Positions 1 to 9,226 are shown, counted from the stretch's first letter. The stretch: 64,000 nt of DNA from Extensimonas vulgaris (GCF_003337425.1 NZ_QPJU01000005.1:125303-189302); one strand, 5' to 3'. Program-made: numbers and translations. The notes: a model not told the origin generated them from the sequence alone.

Positions 1-553
1 GACGCTGGGCTGCCAGCGCTATGACCTGGTGCTGCTCGATCTGGGTCTGCCCGGCAAAGATGGGCTGGAGGTGCTGGCCAACCTCCGCGCCAAGGACAAC
101 CCGATCCCCTTGCTCATCATCACGGCGCGTGATGGCCTGGATGATCGCCTGCGCGGCCTGGATGGAGGGGCCGACGACTACGTGTCCAAACCCTTTCAGA
201 TGGCGGAGTTGCTGGCCCGGATGCGCGCCGTCCTGCGGCGCAAGGGCGGCGCCGCAGCGCCGGTGCTCAGCAATGGCGTGGTGTCGCTCGATCCAGCCAC
301 CAAAGAGGCCAGCGTCAATGGCGGCCCTCCGCTGCAACTATCCAACCGCGAGTTCGCGCTGCTGCAAGCCTTGCTGGTACGCCCGGGGGCCATCCTCTCG
401 CGCAGCGAGCTGGAGGATCGCATCTATGGCTGGGGGGAAGAGGTTGAAAGCAATGCTGTCGAATATCTGATCCATGCCCTGCGGCGCAAGCTGGGCAGCG
501 AGGTCATCAAGAACGTCAGGGGGGTCGGATGGATGGTTTCAAAAAGGGTCTGA
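1..553 (+). CDS. OmpR/QseB-family response regulator (5' end outside window)
   Basis: This is the C-terminal part of a two-component response regulator that binds DNA once phosphorylated by its partner kinase. The reading frame is open from base 2, so the start lies before the window. The phosphoacceptor Asp is in [10 protein letters not shown], the switch Thr in LLIITARD and the conserved Lys in YVSKPF. A winged-helix output domain follows (ending in [17 protein letters not shown]), as in the OmpR/PhoB class, closest in style to QseB/PmrA/TctD. Its 3' end overlaps the kinase gene by 25 bases, so the two are co-translated and almost certainly cognate. The signal is unknown. By eye, this gene and the kinase are less GC-rich than tsaD and the export genes that follow. 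Confidence 0.93.
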   Translation, partial: TLGCQRYDLVLLDLGLPGKDGLEVLANLRAKDNPIPLLIITARDGLDDRLRGLDGGADDYVSKPFQMAELLARMRAVLRRKGGAAAPVLSNGVVSLDPATKEASVNGGPPLQLSNREFALLQALLVRPGAILSRSELEDRIYGWGEEVESNAVEYLIHALRRKLGSEVIKNVRGVGWMVSKRV

Positions 554-1941
554 AGAGGCGCTTGAACGAATCGGTTCAGCTCAAGCTGTCCTTCACCCTG
601 TCGCTGGCCATCTTCGTGGTGGCCGTCGTGGCAGGTGTCTTTTCGTTCATGTCGGCGTTCGACGAGGCCCATGAGTTACAGGACGATGTTTTGCGCCAGG
701 TGGCGCAGCTTATGGATAGTCAGCATCTGTCGCCAGCCGCGCCGACCGCCGATACCCGGCCCAAGGATGCCGATGAAGAATCGCGCGTAATCGTCCAGCG
801 CTTGGGGGAAGCCAGTTCGTCTGCGGCAGGCGTGGATGCAGGTGGCACACTTTCCCTGCCGACGACACTGGCCGATGGGTTGCACACGCTGGAGGTCAGC
901 GGTCAGGCCTTTCGCGTACTGGTCAAGACAACGGCTGCCGGCGAACGCATTGCCGTGGCGCAGGAAGCAGGCTTTCGCAATGAGATCGCCCGTGATGGGG
1001 CGTTGCGCACGGTGATGCCATTCTTGGTTCTTATGCCAATGCTGTTGCTGATCGTCGCTGACCTGGTGCGCAAGATGTTCCGGCCCATTGCGGCGCTCTC
1101 CAAGGAAATTGACCTGCGCGCCGAGCAGGAACTGCACCCCATCGAAGACCGCCGCCTGCCAATCGAGGTGCGCCCGTTCGCCGTGGCCATCAACCGTCTG
1201 CTCGCCCGGGTTGGTCAGTCGATGGAATCTCAGCGCCGCTTTGTGGCGGATGCCGCGCACGAGCTGCGCTCGCCGCTGACCGCCCTTTCGCTGCAAGCGG
1301 AACGGCTGGCAGAAACGGAAATGCCCGGCCAGGCACGCGAACGGCTGACAGTGTTGCGCCAAGGGATAGCGCGCAGCCGCAGCCTGCTGGATCAGCTCCT
1401 GACCTTGGCCAGGGCGCAGTCGGCTAGCGACTTGCCGAAGTCGTCGGTATCCATTCAGAGCATCTATCGCCGCGTGCTGGAAGACAGCATGCCGCTGGCC
1501 GAGGCCAAGCAGATTGACATCGGTGTCGAAGGCACGCAGGACGCAGAAGTCTGGGCGAGCGAGTTGGACATGATCACCGTGGTCAAGAATTTGGTCGATA
1601 ACGCCATCCGCTACACGCCAGAAGGGGGGCGTGTGGACCTTTCCGTGGTTGTATCGAACGGGAAGGCAGAGCTGCGTATTCAGGACAATGGGCCCGGTAT
1701 TCCGCTGGCCGAAAGGAACCGGGTTTTTGATCCCTTCTATCGCACGCTGGGCAGCGAGCAGATGGGCTCTGGACTTGGACTTTCCATCGTCCAAACGATT
1801 GCCAGTCGCATGGGTGCGGAAATTCAACTCGACTTCACGGACGATGCAAATCAACGCGGCGCAAAAGTCACCGTCTTCATTCCACTCAAAGTCCGACAGG
1901 CTCCTAGGCACCCCCAGGCCGAGCCCTACACTCACGCCCCT
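529..1941 (+). CDS. sensor histidine kinase (QseC-like), own stop codon lost
   Basis: This is the membrane sensor kinase partner of the preceding regulator. It has a transmembrane segment at about residues 20-41, a periplasmic sensor region, and a second transmembrane segment at about 161-180. A HAMP-like linker leads to the dimerisation domain with the phosphorylated His at about residue 244 in [10 protein letters not shown]. The ATPase domain shows the N box (NLVDNAIRY), DNGPGIP and GSGLGLSIV. The start ATG overlaps the regulator by 25 bases. Homology ends near VTVFIPL (about 1885). Instead of a stop codon, the frame runs into a solitary PE-1 end (1887-1907) and on into tsaD, with no stop until 3195. 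The ORF could therefore make an 888-residue kinase-TsaD fusion. Here the end is placed just before the tsaD ATG. Confidence 0.85.
1887..1907 (+). repeat. solitary PE-1 terminal repeat (right end only)
   Basis: These 21 bases match the right end of PE-1: CAAAGTCCGACAGGCTCC followed by TAG, within a CTAG at 1904-1907. No left arm or centre is present. It sits exactly where the kinase coding sequence stops resembling its family. The simplest reading is that a former PE-1 copy was cut by a deletion that also removed the last codons and stop of the kinase. Confidence 0.75.
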
Positions 1942-3195
1942 ATGAGCGCCCCCCTGAGCCTGCCCTCCGCCCTGCCCGCCGACGCCCTAGGAGCCTGCCG
2001 GGCTTTGGGCGTCGATAGCGAGAATGCGCCCCAGCGAGGCCAATTTTGGCCGGATTCGCCGCCCCATAGCGGCACTATGGGGCAAGAAGACGGTAAAAAA
2101 TGGGCCGCTGCGGCACATTCGCAGCCGACGATCCCAAAGTCCGACAGGCACCTAGTGCTTGGCATAGAGACCTCCTGCGACGAAACCGGCGTGGCGCTGG
2201 TGCGCTGCGAGCCGAGCGGCGGCGTGCCGGCCTTGCTCGCGCACGCGCTGCACAGCCAGATCGCCATGCACCAGGCTTACGGCGGCGTGGTACCTGAGCT
2301 GGCGAGCCGCGACCATATCCGCCGCGTGCTGCCGCTGGCCGAGGAGGTGCTCGCGCAGGCGGGTGCGCGGCTGGCGGACGTGGACGTGGTGGCCTATACG
2401 CGCGGGCCGGGGCTGGCCGGGGCGCTGCTGGTGGGCGCGGGCGTGGCTTGCGCGCTGGCGGCGGCGCTGGGGCGGCCGGTGCTGGGCGTGCACCACCTCG
2501 AGGGGCATTTGCTCTCGCCGTTTCTGAGCGCCGACCCGCCGGAGTTTCCGTTCGTCGCGCTGCTCGTGTCGGGCGGGCACACGCAGCTCATGCGCGTCGA
2601 TGGCGTAGGGCGCTACGCGCTGCTGGGCGAAACCATAGACGACGCGGCCGGCGAGGCCTTCGACAAGTCGGCCAAGCTGTTGGGCCTGGGCTACCCGGGT
2701 GGGCCGGCGCTCTCGCTGCTGGCGCAGCAGGGTGACGCCAAGGCGTTTGCGCTGCCGCGCCCGCTGCTGCACAGCGGCAACCTCGATTTTTCGTTTGCCG
2801 GGCTCAAGACCGCGGTGCTCACGCAGGCGAAGAAGCTCGGTGATGCGTTGGAGGCGCGCAAAGCCGACCTGGCCGCGAGCACCGAGGCCGCGATCGTCGA
2901 TGTGCTCGTGCACAAGACGCTGGCCGCATTGCATGCGACGGGCCTCACGCGCGTGGTGGTGGCCGGCGGCGTGGGCGCGAACCGGCACCTGCGTGCGCAG
3001 CTCGATGCTGCCTGCGCGACGCGCCGCGTGCGTGTGCACTACCCCGAGCTGCACCTGTGCACCGACAACGGCGCCATGATCGCGCTGGCCGCGGCCATGC
3101 GCCTGCAGGCGGGCCGGCAGCAGGCCCACTGCGACTATGCCTTCGACGTCAAGCCGCGCTGGCCACTCGATGCGCTGGAGGCGGAAAATCCATAA
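1942..3195 (+). CDS. tsaD: tRNA N6-adenosine threonylcarbamoyltransferase TsaD with 55-residue in-frame PE-1 insertion
   Basis: TsaD transfers the threonylcarbamoyl group onto A37 of ANN-decoding tRNAs, working with TsaB and TsaE in the cytoplasm. The start chosen is ATG 1942 ([16 protein letters not shown]). The family motifs are GIETSCDET, the metal-binding HHLEGH (about residues 184-189), VSGGHTQL, the long [18 protein letters not shown] stretch, and [12 protein letters not shown] near the C-terminus. The gene encodes 417 residues, about 55 more than expected after allowing for a short N-terminal tail. The excess is a complete PE-1 element at residues about 16-70. Removing it with one TA gives [15 protein letters not shown], a normal TsaD N-terminus. 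The frame is also open upstream into the sensor kinase. No clear ribosome binding site precedes ATG 1942. The gene is essential in many bacteria, so the modified protein is presumably functional. Confidence 0.95.
   Translation: MSAPLSLPSALPADALGACRALGVDSENAPQRGQFWPDSPPHSGTMGQEDGKKWAAAAHSQPTIPKSDRHLVLGIETSCDETGVALVRCEPSGGVPALLAHALHSQIAMHQAYGGVVPELASRDHIRRVLPLAEEVLAQAGARLADVDVVAYTRGPGLAGALLVGAGVACALAAALGRPVLGVHHLEGHLLSPFLSADPPEFPFVALLVSGGHTQLMRVDGVGRYALLGETIDDAAGEAFDKSAKLLGLGYPGGPALSLLAQQGDAKAFALPRPLLHSGNLDFSFAGLKTAVLTQAKKLGDALEARKADLAASTEAAIVDVLVHKTLAALHATGLTRVVVAGGVGANRHLRAQLDAACATRRVRVHYPELHLCTDNGAMIALAAAMRLQAGRQQAHCDYAFDVKPRWPLDALEAENP
1988..2154 (+). mobile_element. PE-1 palindromic element copy 1 (inside tsaD, in frame)
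   Basis: The 163-bp core (1990-2152) is flanked by TA on both sides, each inside CTAG. Terminal repeats are GGAGCCTGCCGGGCTTTGG at the left and the imperfect complement ending GACAGGCACC at the right. The central hairpin is CCCCATAG/CTATGGGG (2062-2082). The two arms are imperfect complements along the whole length. It adds 165 bp (55 codons), read as a peptide beginning ACRALGV and ending IPKSDRHL. It holds no transposase gene. Confidence 0.92.
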
Positions 3196-3208
3196 AAATC
3201 GGTCTTTT

Positions 3209-3278
3209 TTTGATAGCTTATTGTGCTTGATAATAAAGCGCAAGTGCTGAATTTTATGCACATGATTTTGCTATCAAA
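3209..3278. repeat. intergenic inverted repeat TTTGATAGC / GCTATCAAA
   Basis: In the gap after tsaD, TTTGATAGC (3209-3217) is mirrored by GCTATCAAA (3270-3278), with AT-rich sequence containing GTGCTTGATAATAAAGCGCAAG between. This is the type of short interspersed repeat common between genes in Comamonadaceae. It could serve as a bidirectional terminator for tsaD, but this is not demonstrated. Confidence 0.5.
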
Positions 3279-3363
3279 TAAAGAGTATTCTGGCGGGCGT
3301 CTTTACCGCGGGTTCACCACAAGGGCCCCGAGGCGATAAATTTGCCCGCCACAATCGCCCCCC

Positions 3364-4923
3364 ATGCACAGCACATCGACCCGCACATCGACTTTGCCCG
3401 CGCGCAGCAGGGCAGGCGCGTGCGCCCGGGCCCTCTGGCGGGCGGCGTTTGGCGCGGGCCTGCTGGGCCTGCTGGTGGGCTGCGCGCACTGGGTGCCGCC
3501 CGAGCAGCCCGTGCCCGTGGTGGCGCTGCCCGCAGCGTGGTCGGCGCCCGCGGTTGCCAGCATAGATGCGGGCGTAGATCCGAGCGTTGGCGGGCCAGCG
3601 CCGGGCGCCCCCGCACCTGCCTCACCCAACTCAGCCGATGCCGCCCGCCCCGCGCTGCTGCCCGGCAACGCGGCCGCGCTCGCGCAGTGGTGGCAGCGCT
3701 TTGGCGATGCCCAGCTCAGCACGCTGGTGCAGCAGGCTTTGCAGGCCAACCCCAGCGTGCGCAGCGCGCTCGCGGCCTTGCAGCAGGCGCGGGCGCAGGT
3801 CGATGTGCAGGCCGCGGCGTTGCGGCCCAGTTTGAACGCCTCGGGCTCGGCGCAGCGCAGCCGCGCCGCGGGCCACACCGGCAACCAGTTCCAGGCCGGC
3901 TTCGACGCGAGCTGGGAGCCCGACCTGTTCGGCCGTCTGGGCAGCGCGCTGCAGGCGAGCGAGGCCGACGCACGCGCCGCCGAGGCCAACCTGGGCGCCG
4001 TGCAGGTGGCGCTCGCGGCCGAGGTGGCGGTCAACTACATCGACCTGCGCGGGCTGCAGCAGCGCCTGGGGATTGCGCGCAGCAACCTGTTGACGCAGCG
4101 CCAGACGCTGCAGCTCACCGCGTGGCGCATGCAGGCGGGCCTGACGAGCTCGCAGGAAGTGGAGCAGGCGCGCACCGTGGCCGAGCAGACGGCGGCGCTG
4201 ATCCCGGCGCTGCAGGCGAGCCTGGACCAGTCGCGCCACAGCCTCGCGGTGCTCACCGGGCAGGCGCCCGCGGCGCTCGACGCGCTGCTGGCCGCGCCGG
4301 CCGCCGTGCCTGCGCCGAGTGCCGATCTGGCGCTCGAAATCCCCGCCGTGGTGCTGCGCCAGCGCCCCGACGTGCATGCTGCCGAGCAGCGCATCGCCGC
4401 AGCGCTCGCGCGCGTGCTGCAGGCCGACGCGGCGCGCTATCCGCGCTTCAACATCGCCGGCTCGCTGGGGCTGAGCGCGCTCACGCTCGGTGCGCTGGAC
4501 ACGGGCGAGGCCGTGACGCGCGGCCTGCTCGCGAGCGTCACGGCGCCGATCTTCGACGGCGGCGCCGCACGCGCGCAGGTGCGCGTGCAGGAGGCCGTGC
4601 TCGCGCAAGCGCGCAGCGACTACGAAGCCGCCGTGCTCACCGCGCTGCAGGACGTGGAAGACGCGCTCACGGCGCTGCGCAACGAGCGCCTGCGCCTGGC
4701 GCACCTGCAGACCGCTGCCGAGGCCGCGGGCAACGCCGCGCTGCTGGCCGAGCACAACTACCGCAGCGGCCGCATCGATTTCCAGACCCTGCTCGACACC
4801 CAACGCACGCTGCTTACGGCGCAAGACAGCGTCGCGAGCAGCGTGGCCAGCGTCGCGGCCGACCATGTGCGCCTGTACAAGGCGCTGGGCGGCGGCTGGA
4901 CGAACGGCCCCGCGCCGCAGTGA
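3364..4923 (+). CDS. outer-membrane efflux lipoprotein, NodT/TolC family
   Basis: This is the outer-membrane channel of a tripartite exporter. The N-terminus (from MHSTSTRT, residue 1) carries a basic region and a hydrophobic stretch ending in the lipobox LLVGC, so the mature protein is probably a lipoprotein. Two outer-membrane efflux repeats of long alpha-helical, Ala/Gln/Arg-rich sequence follow, with RQRPDVHAAEQ, PIFDGGAARAQ and YRSGRIDFQTLLDTQR, all diagnostic of the NodT family. The length of 519 residues fits the family with an extended N-terminus. The gene lies 70 bases upstream of a membrane fusion protein and an ABC transporter, so it probably provides the exit duct for that pump. 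Substrate is unknown. Confidence 0.93.
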   Translation: MHSTSTRTSTLPARSRAGACARALWRAAFGAGLLGLLVGCAHWVPPEQPVPVVALPAAWSAPAVASIDAGVDPSVGGPAPGAPAPASPNSADAARPALLPGNAAALAQWWQRFGDAQLSTLVQQALQANPSVRSALAALQQARAQVDVQAAALRPSLNASGSAQRSRAAGHTGNQFQAGFDASWEPDLFGRLGSALQASEADARAAEANLGAVQVALAAEVAVNYIDLRGLQQRLGIARSNLLTQRQTLQLTAWRMQAGLTSSQEVEQARTVAEQTAALIPALQASLDQSRHSLAVLTGQAPAALDALLAAPAAVPAPSADLALEIPAVVLRQRPDVHAAEQRIAAALARVLQADAARYPRFNIAGSLGLSALTLGALDTGEAVTRGLLASVTAPIFDGGAARAQVRVQEAVLAQARSDYEAAVLTALQDVEDALTALRNERLRLAHLQTAAEAAGNAALLAEHNYRSGRIDFQTLLDTQRTLLTAQDSVASSVASVAADHVRLYKALGGGWTNGPAPQ

Positions 4924-4993
4924 GCCTTTGGCGTATCCGCACCCCGCGCGCTCCATCCACCGATCCACTGGTTTTTGCTCGTTTGGCACCACC

Positions 4994-6400
4994 ATGACCT
5001 CTTCCGATCCCTCGGCTTCTCCTGCACCTGTCGCAGCGCCCACGGCGCAGACCCGGCCCAGTGCGGCCGAGCTGAAAAACCTGCTCGGCGACGGCCTGGT
5101 GCACCGCTGGTGGCAGCGCCCCGGCGTGTGGCTGGGTCTGTTCGCGCTCGTGCTCGTGGCGGGCGGCGCGTATTACTGGCGCGTGCAGCAAAGCGCCAGC
5201 GCCGCGCCGAGCTACGTCACCGAAGCGCTGCGCCGTGGCAACATCACGCTCAGCGTGATGGCCAACGGCATCCTGCAGCCCACGCGCTCCGTGGCCATAG
5301 GCAGCGAACTCTCGGGCACGGTGCGCGACGTGTTCGTCGATGTGAACGACCGTGTGAAAAAAGGCCAGGTGCTGATCGTGCTCGACACCGCCAAGCTCGA
5401 AGCGCAGGTGCAGCGCTCGCGCGCCACGCTCGCCGCGGCGCAGGCCAGGCTCGCGCAGGCCGCGGCCACGACCAAGGAAGCCCAGGCGAACTACGCGCGC
5501 CTGCAAGAGGTGGCGCGCCTGTCGGGCGGCAAGGTGCCCTCGGCGGCCGAGCTCGACACGGGCCTGGCAACGCTCTTGCGCGCGCAAGCCGACGAAGCCA
5601 GCGCGCGCGCGAGTGTGCAGGACGCGCGCGCGGCGCTCTCCACCGACGAGACCAACCTGTCCAAGGCCTCGATCCGCTCGCCCATCGATGGCGTGGTGCT
5701 GTCGCGCTCGGTCGAGCCTGGCAACGCCGTGGCCGCGTCGCTGCAGGCGGTGACCTTGCTCATGCTGGCCGAAGACCTGACGCACCTGCGCGTCTATGCC
5801 GACGTCGACGAGGCTGACGTGGGCGTGGTGCAGGTCGGGCAAAAATCCAGCTTCACGGTCAGCGCCTACCCCACACGGCGCTTTCCGGCCGAGGTTACGC
5901 GTGTGTCCTTCGGCTCGACCAAGACCGACAACGTGGTCACCTACACCACCTGGCTTGACGTGGACAACCACGACCTGGCCCTGCGCCCCGGCATGACAGC
6001 CACCGCGACCATCGTCGCCACCGAGCGCAAGGGCGTGCTGCTGGTGCCCAATACGGCGCTGCGCTTCACGCCCACGCAGGTGGGCGCTGCGGGCGCGGCG
6101 GGCGCGGCGTCCACGCCGGGCGCGGCAAAGTCTGGCGGCTCGGGCGGCGGCATCATGGCGCAGCTCATGCCGCACATGCCGCGCAACGCGCGCAAGGCCG
6201 GCACGGTGGCCAAAGGCCCCGCCGCGGCCGGGCCTGGCAGCAACGAGCGCCAGCTGTGGCTGCTCAAAGACGGCCAGCCGCAGCCCGTGCGCGTGCAGGT
6301 GGGCATCAGCGACGGCCGCGTGACTGAAGTCAGTGGCGACGGCCTGCAGCCCGGCATGGCCGTGATCGTCGATCAGCGCCGCGCCGGGGCCAAGCCATGA
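4994..6400 (+). CDS. periplasmic membrane fusion protein, MacA/HlyD family
   Basis: This is the adaptor between inner-membrane ABC transporter and outer-membrane channel. The start at ATG 4994 gives MTSSDPSASPAP and a cytoplasmic tail before one transmembrane anchor (about residues 39-57, GVWLGLFALVLVAGGAYYW). Next come the lipoyl half-motif (VFVDVNDRVKKGQVLIVLD), an alpha-hairpin rich in Ala/Gln/Arg, the second lipoyl half (IRSPIDGVVLSRSVEPGNAV) and beta-barrel/MP domains. A Gly/Ala-rich insert (about residues 365-420) interrupts the C-terminal domain, which is unusual but common in beta-proteobacterial MacA homologues. Its stop overlaps the next start as ATGA. By family knowledge MacA stimulates MacB ATPase. 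The exact cargo is not predictable. Confidence 0.92.
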   Translation: MTSSDPSASPAPVAAPTAQTRPSAAELKNLLGDGLVHRWWQRPGVWLGLFALVLVAGGAYYWRVQQSASAAPSYVTEALRRGNITLSVMANGILQPTRSVAIGSELSGTVRDVFVDVNDRVKKGQVLIVLDTAKLEAQVQRSRATLAAAQARLAQAAATTKEAQANYARLQEVARLSGGKVPSAAELDTGLATLLRAQADEASARASVQDARAALSTDETNLSKASIRSPIDGVVLSRSVEPGNAVAASLQAVTLLMLAEDLTHLRVYADVDEADVGVVQVGQKSSFTVSAYPTRRFPAEVTRVSFGSTKTDNVVTYTTWLDVDNHDLALRPGMTATATIVATERKGVLLVPNTALRFTPTQVGAAGAAGAASTPGAAKSGGSGGGIMAQLMPHMPRNARKAGTVAKGPAAAGPGSNERQLWLLKDGQPQPVRVQVGISDGRVTEVSGDGLQPGMAVIVDQRRAGAKP

Positions 6401-7257
6401 GCGCAGTGCAAGACGCCGCGCCGCCGCAGCCATCGGCGTCGCCACCACCTTCGCCGCCACCATCGCAGCCCTTGATCAGCCTGCGCGGGGTGACCAAGGT
6501 CTATGGCGAAGGGGCGCTCGCGTTCCAGGCGCTCAAGGGCATCAGCCTCGACGTGCAGCAGGGCGACTTCGTGGCCATCATGGGGCCGAGCGGCTCGGGC
6601 AAATCCACGGCCATGAACATCCTCGGCTGCCTGGACCACCCAAGCACCGGCGCGTACCTGTTTCGCGGCGTGCACGTCGAAGGGCTCACGCGCGACGAGC
6701 GTGCGCTGCTGCGGCGGCGCTACTTCGGCTTCGTGTTCCAGGGCTTTCACCTGCTGCCGCGCACCACCGCCCTCGAAAACGTCGAGCTGCCGCTGCTGTA
6801 CCGCGGCGAACCCGCGGCCAAGCGCCATGCCGCGGCCGCGCAGGCGCTCGCGGACGTGGGCCTCAAGGGTTGGGAGCACCACACTTCGGCCGAGCTCTCG
6901 GGCGGGCAGCAGCAGCGCGTGGCCATCGCGCGCGCCATCGTCACGGCGCCGGCGGTGCTGCTCGCCGACGAGCCCACGGGCAACCTCGACACGCACCGCA
7001 GCCACGAAATCATGGAGCTGCTGTGGCGCCTGAACGTCGAGCACGGCATCACCGTGCTCATGGTCACGCACGAGCACGACATGGCCGACTACGCGCGGCG
7101 CATCGTGCACTTCGTCGATGGTCAGGTGGAGCGCGACGCCCCCAACCCCGCACCTTTGATGCTGCGCCCGGGCCACAAAAGCGTCACGGCGGCAGAGGCG
7201 CTGCCCACCCAGGCCAACCAGCCCGCCCCGGCTGCGGCAAGCGAGGAGGGCACCTGA
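6397..7257 (+). CDS. ABC transporter ATP-binding protein, MacB type
   Basis: This is the cytoplasmic ATPase of the exporter. After a Pro/Ser-rich N-terminal tail come the Walker A motif GPSGSGKST (about residues 65-73), the Q-loop FVFQGFHLLPR, the signature LSGGQQQR (about 167-174), Walker B VLLADEPTGNLD and the switch His in VTHEHDMA. In Escherichia coli MacB the ATPase and permease are one protein, whereas here they are separate genes as in LolD/LolE-like systems. The start overlaps the fusion-protein gene by 4 bases (ATGA) and its stop is one base before the permease ATG, so translation is tightly coupled. Confidence 0.94.
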   Translation: MSAVQDAAPPQPSASPPPSPPPSQPLISLRGVTKVYGEGALAFQALKGISLDVQQGDFVAIMGPSGSGKSTAMNILGCLDHPSTGAYLFRGVHVEGLTRDERALLRRRYFGFVFQGFHLLPRTTALENVELPLLYRGEPAAKRHAAAAQALADVGLKGWEHHTSAELSGGQQQRVAIARAIVTAPAVLLADEPTGNLDTHRSHEIMELLWRLNVEHGITVLMVTHEHDMADYARRIVHFVDGQVERDAPNPAPLMLRPGHKSVTAAEALPTQANQPAPAAASEEGT

Positions 7258-7258
7258 G

Positions 7259-8467
7259 ATGCTGCTGAGCACCATCCTGCTCGCGCTGCGCTCGATCCGG
7301 CGCAACCTGCTGCGCTCCTTTCTCACCGTGCTGGGCATCGTGATCGGCGTGAGCGCGGTGATCACCATGGTCACGCTGGGCAACGGCGCCACGCAGGCCA
7401 TCCAGAACCAGATCGCGAGCCTGGGCACCAATTTGCTGCAGATTCGCCCCGGCCAGCGCATGGGCCCCGGCGGCAGCGGCGGCGCGCCGGCTTTCAAGGA
7501 CACCGACGCCGACGCCATCGCGCAGCAGATCGGCGGCATCCTCGCCGTGGCGCCCGAGGCGCGCACCAGTACCACCGTGGTTGCGAACGGGCGCAACTGG
7601 ACCACCATCGTCACGGGCAGCACCAACGCCTGGCTGCAAGTGGGCAACTGGACGGTGCGCGCGGGCCGCGACTTCAGCGACGCCGAACTGCGCGCCGGCT
7701 CGGCCGTGTGCCTGATCGGTGAGACCGTGCGGCGCGAGCTCTTTGGCGAATCGGGCGACCCGCTGGGCCAGTACCTGCGCGTGAAGGCGTTCTCGTGCGA
7801 GGTCATCGGCGTGCTGGCCTCCAAGGGGCAGGGCGCGTTCGGCAACGACCAGGACGACGTGGTGCTGATGCCGCTCAAGACCTACCAGCGCCGCGTCACG
7901 GGCAACACGCGCGTGAACACGCTGCTCGTGTCCATGCAGGACGGCAGCGACCCCGAGCGCGTCAAGGCCAGCCTGACCCAGCTGCTGCGCGAGCGGCGCA
8001 AACTTGCCGACACCGACGAGGACAACTTCAACGTGCTCGACACCAAACAGCTCGCCGACACGCTCTCGGGCACCACGCGCGTGCTCACCACCTTGCTCGG
8101 CGCCGTGGCCGCGGTGAGCCTGCTCGTGGGCGGCATAGGCATCATGAATATCATGCTCGTGAGCGTGACCGAGCGCACGCGCGAAATCGGCCTGCGTCTG
8201 GCCATTGGCGCGCTCGAGAGCGAGGTGCTGATGCAGTTCCTGATCGAGGCCGTGGTGCTGGCCGCGCTCGGTGGCCTCGTGGGCATCGTGCTCGCGGCGC
8301 TGGCCTCGCTCGGGCTGGCCTTTCTGATGGGCGTGCCCTACACGGTGAACGTGGGCGTGAATCTGCTTTCGTTCGCGTTTTCGGCGGCCATAGGCGTGGT
8401 GTTCGGCTACTTCCCGGCCCGCCGCGCCGCGCGCCTCGATCCGATCGAGGCGCTGCGGCACGAGTGA
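7259..8467 (+). CDS. ABC transporter permease, MacB/FtsX family
   Basis: This is the membrane subunit partner of the preceding ATPase. It has a first transmembrane helix near residues 18-40 (FLTVLGIVIGVSAVITMVTL) and a large periplasmic MacB-type domain. A C-terminal bundle of three helices follows, including the conserved VGGIGIMNIMLVSVTERTRE just after the second helix. It ends with the typical FPARRAARLDPIEALRHE tail. At 402 residues it is normal for a stand-alone MacB-type permease. Together with the three genes before it, it forms a complete MacAB-NodT exporter that extracts substrates from the periplasm or outer leaflet. No regulator is adjacent, although the RR/kinase pair upstream of tsaD is near. 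Confidence 0.94.
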   Translation: MLLSTILLALRSIRRNLLRSFLTVLGIVIGVSAVITMVTLGNGATQAIQNQIASLGTNLLQIRPGQRMGPGGSGGAPAFKDTDADAIAQQIGGILAVAPEARTSTTVVANGRNWTTIVTGSTNAWLQVGNWTVRAGRDFSDAELRAGSAVCLIGETVRRELFGESGDPLGQYLRVKAFSCEVIGVLASKGQGAFGNDQDDVVLMPLKTYQRRVTGNTRVNTLLVSMQDGSDPERVKASLTQLLRERRKLADTDEDNFNVLDTKQLADTLSGTTRVLTTLLGAVAAVSLLVGGIGIMNIMLVSVTERTREIGLRLAIGALESEVLMQFLIEAVVLAALGGLVGIVLAALASLGLAFLMGVPYTVNVGVNLLSFAFSAAIGVVFGYFPARRAARLDPIEALRHE

Positions 8468-8485
8468 AAACGAAGCAGAAAAGGC

Positions 8486-8887
8486 TTACGGCTGCGCGCC
8501 GCGCGCGAACTCTGCGCGCGAGAGCATGCCGTTGTGGTCGGTGTCCAGCGCCTGGAAGCGCTGGCCGATCGCGGGCAGCGTGGCGGCCTCCTGCGGGCTC
8601 AGCTGGCCATCACGGTTGGCGTCGGCGCGCTCGAAGGCTTCTTCCACGGCATCGGCCTGGTTGCTGGCCTGGCCTTCCTTGGGCGCACCGGTCTGGTTAC
8701 CCTCCGGTTTGGCGCCCTGTGCATTCGAGCGCGGCGCCGATTTTTCTGACGACCCTGCCGGCCCCCACTGCGGCGCGGGTGCGTTGCCCTGCGCCTGCGC
8801 CGCGCCCAGGCCGCCCAGGGTCAGGGCTGCAAAAAGCATCACGCTGCGTGTCTCGAACGGGAAAAGGCATCGTTGCTGTGCTTTCAT
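8486..8887 (-). CDS. secreted EF-hand domain protein
   Basis: This 133-residue exported protein of unknown role has two EF-hand calcium-binding loops. The ATG at 8887 is preceded by GGAG at good spacing and gives a signal peptide: MKAQQRCLFPFETR, then a hydrophobic stretch ending GAAQAQ. A low-complexity Gly/Asn/Gln/Pro linker follows, then the loops DANRDGQLSPQE and DTDHNGMLSRAE, each with acidic residues at calcium-coordinating positions. Such small periplasmic calmodulin-like proteins are frequent in Burkholderiales. It is convergent with the exporter operon, 18 bases from the permease stop. Function is not known. Confidence 0.85.
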   Translation of the reverse strand: MKAQQRCLFPFETRSVMLFAALTLGGLGAAQAQGNAPAPQWGPAGSSEKSAPRSNAQGAKPEGNQTGAPKEGQASNQADAVEEAFERADANRDGQLSPQEAATLPAIGQRFQALDTDHNGMLSRAEFARGAQP

Positions 8888-9226
8888 GAAAGCTCCTTTC
8901 AAACAAGTGGTTGAACGAGGCTTCATTGCACCGCAGCAAAGCGGGCAGGGCCAGCAATCTTTCCTGCTGTTGCCTGCGTCCACATTTTTCTGCCTTGTGT
9001 AACGCCGGCGCAAAGGCGTTGTGTCGCTTATTTTTTCATAGCAGCTTGCGCAGGATAAATAAGCGCAAAGTGCCAAAAACGTTCATAGTCCGTGTTGCGA
9101 CCCATGCCCAAGGTACGCCGGCCGCGCGCGGGTCTTTGACTTGCTGGGGGCGTCGCAGAAAACGGCGAACGGAGCACGCCAAGCCGCGAGCCTGTATCGC
9201 CGGCCTGCAAGCCAGCTTGCCCATGA
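8888..9226. other. intergenic region with Comamonadaceae-type short repeat
   Basis: No gene is supported here. The stretch holds the promoter side of the EF-hand gene and, at about 9031-9078, a short repeat with CATAGCAGCTTGCGCAGG and ATAAGCGCAAAGTGCC. The repeat resembles other intergenic ATAGC/GCGCTTG repeats in this window. Confidence 0.4.

Noticed and set aside
1988-2154. PE-1 as a rho-independent terminator
   Set aside because: No T-run follows the hairpins, the element is read through inside genes, and the arms are much longer than terminator stems.
1988-2154. PE-1 as an insertion sequence with its own transposase
   Set aside because: The core is 163 bp and has no catalytic domain. 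It can only be a non-autonomous element.
3342-4997. Plus-strand frame of 551 codons overlapping the outer-membrane lipoprotein gene
   Set aside because: It is the out-of-frame reading of the NodT-family gene. Its translation is Ala/Arg/Gly low complexity with no motif, whereas the other frame has a lipobox and efflux motifs.
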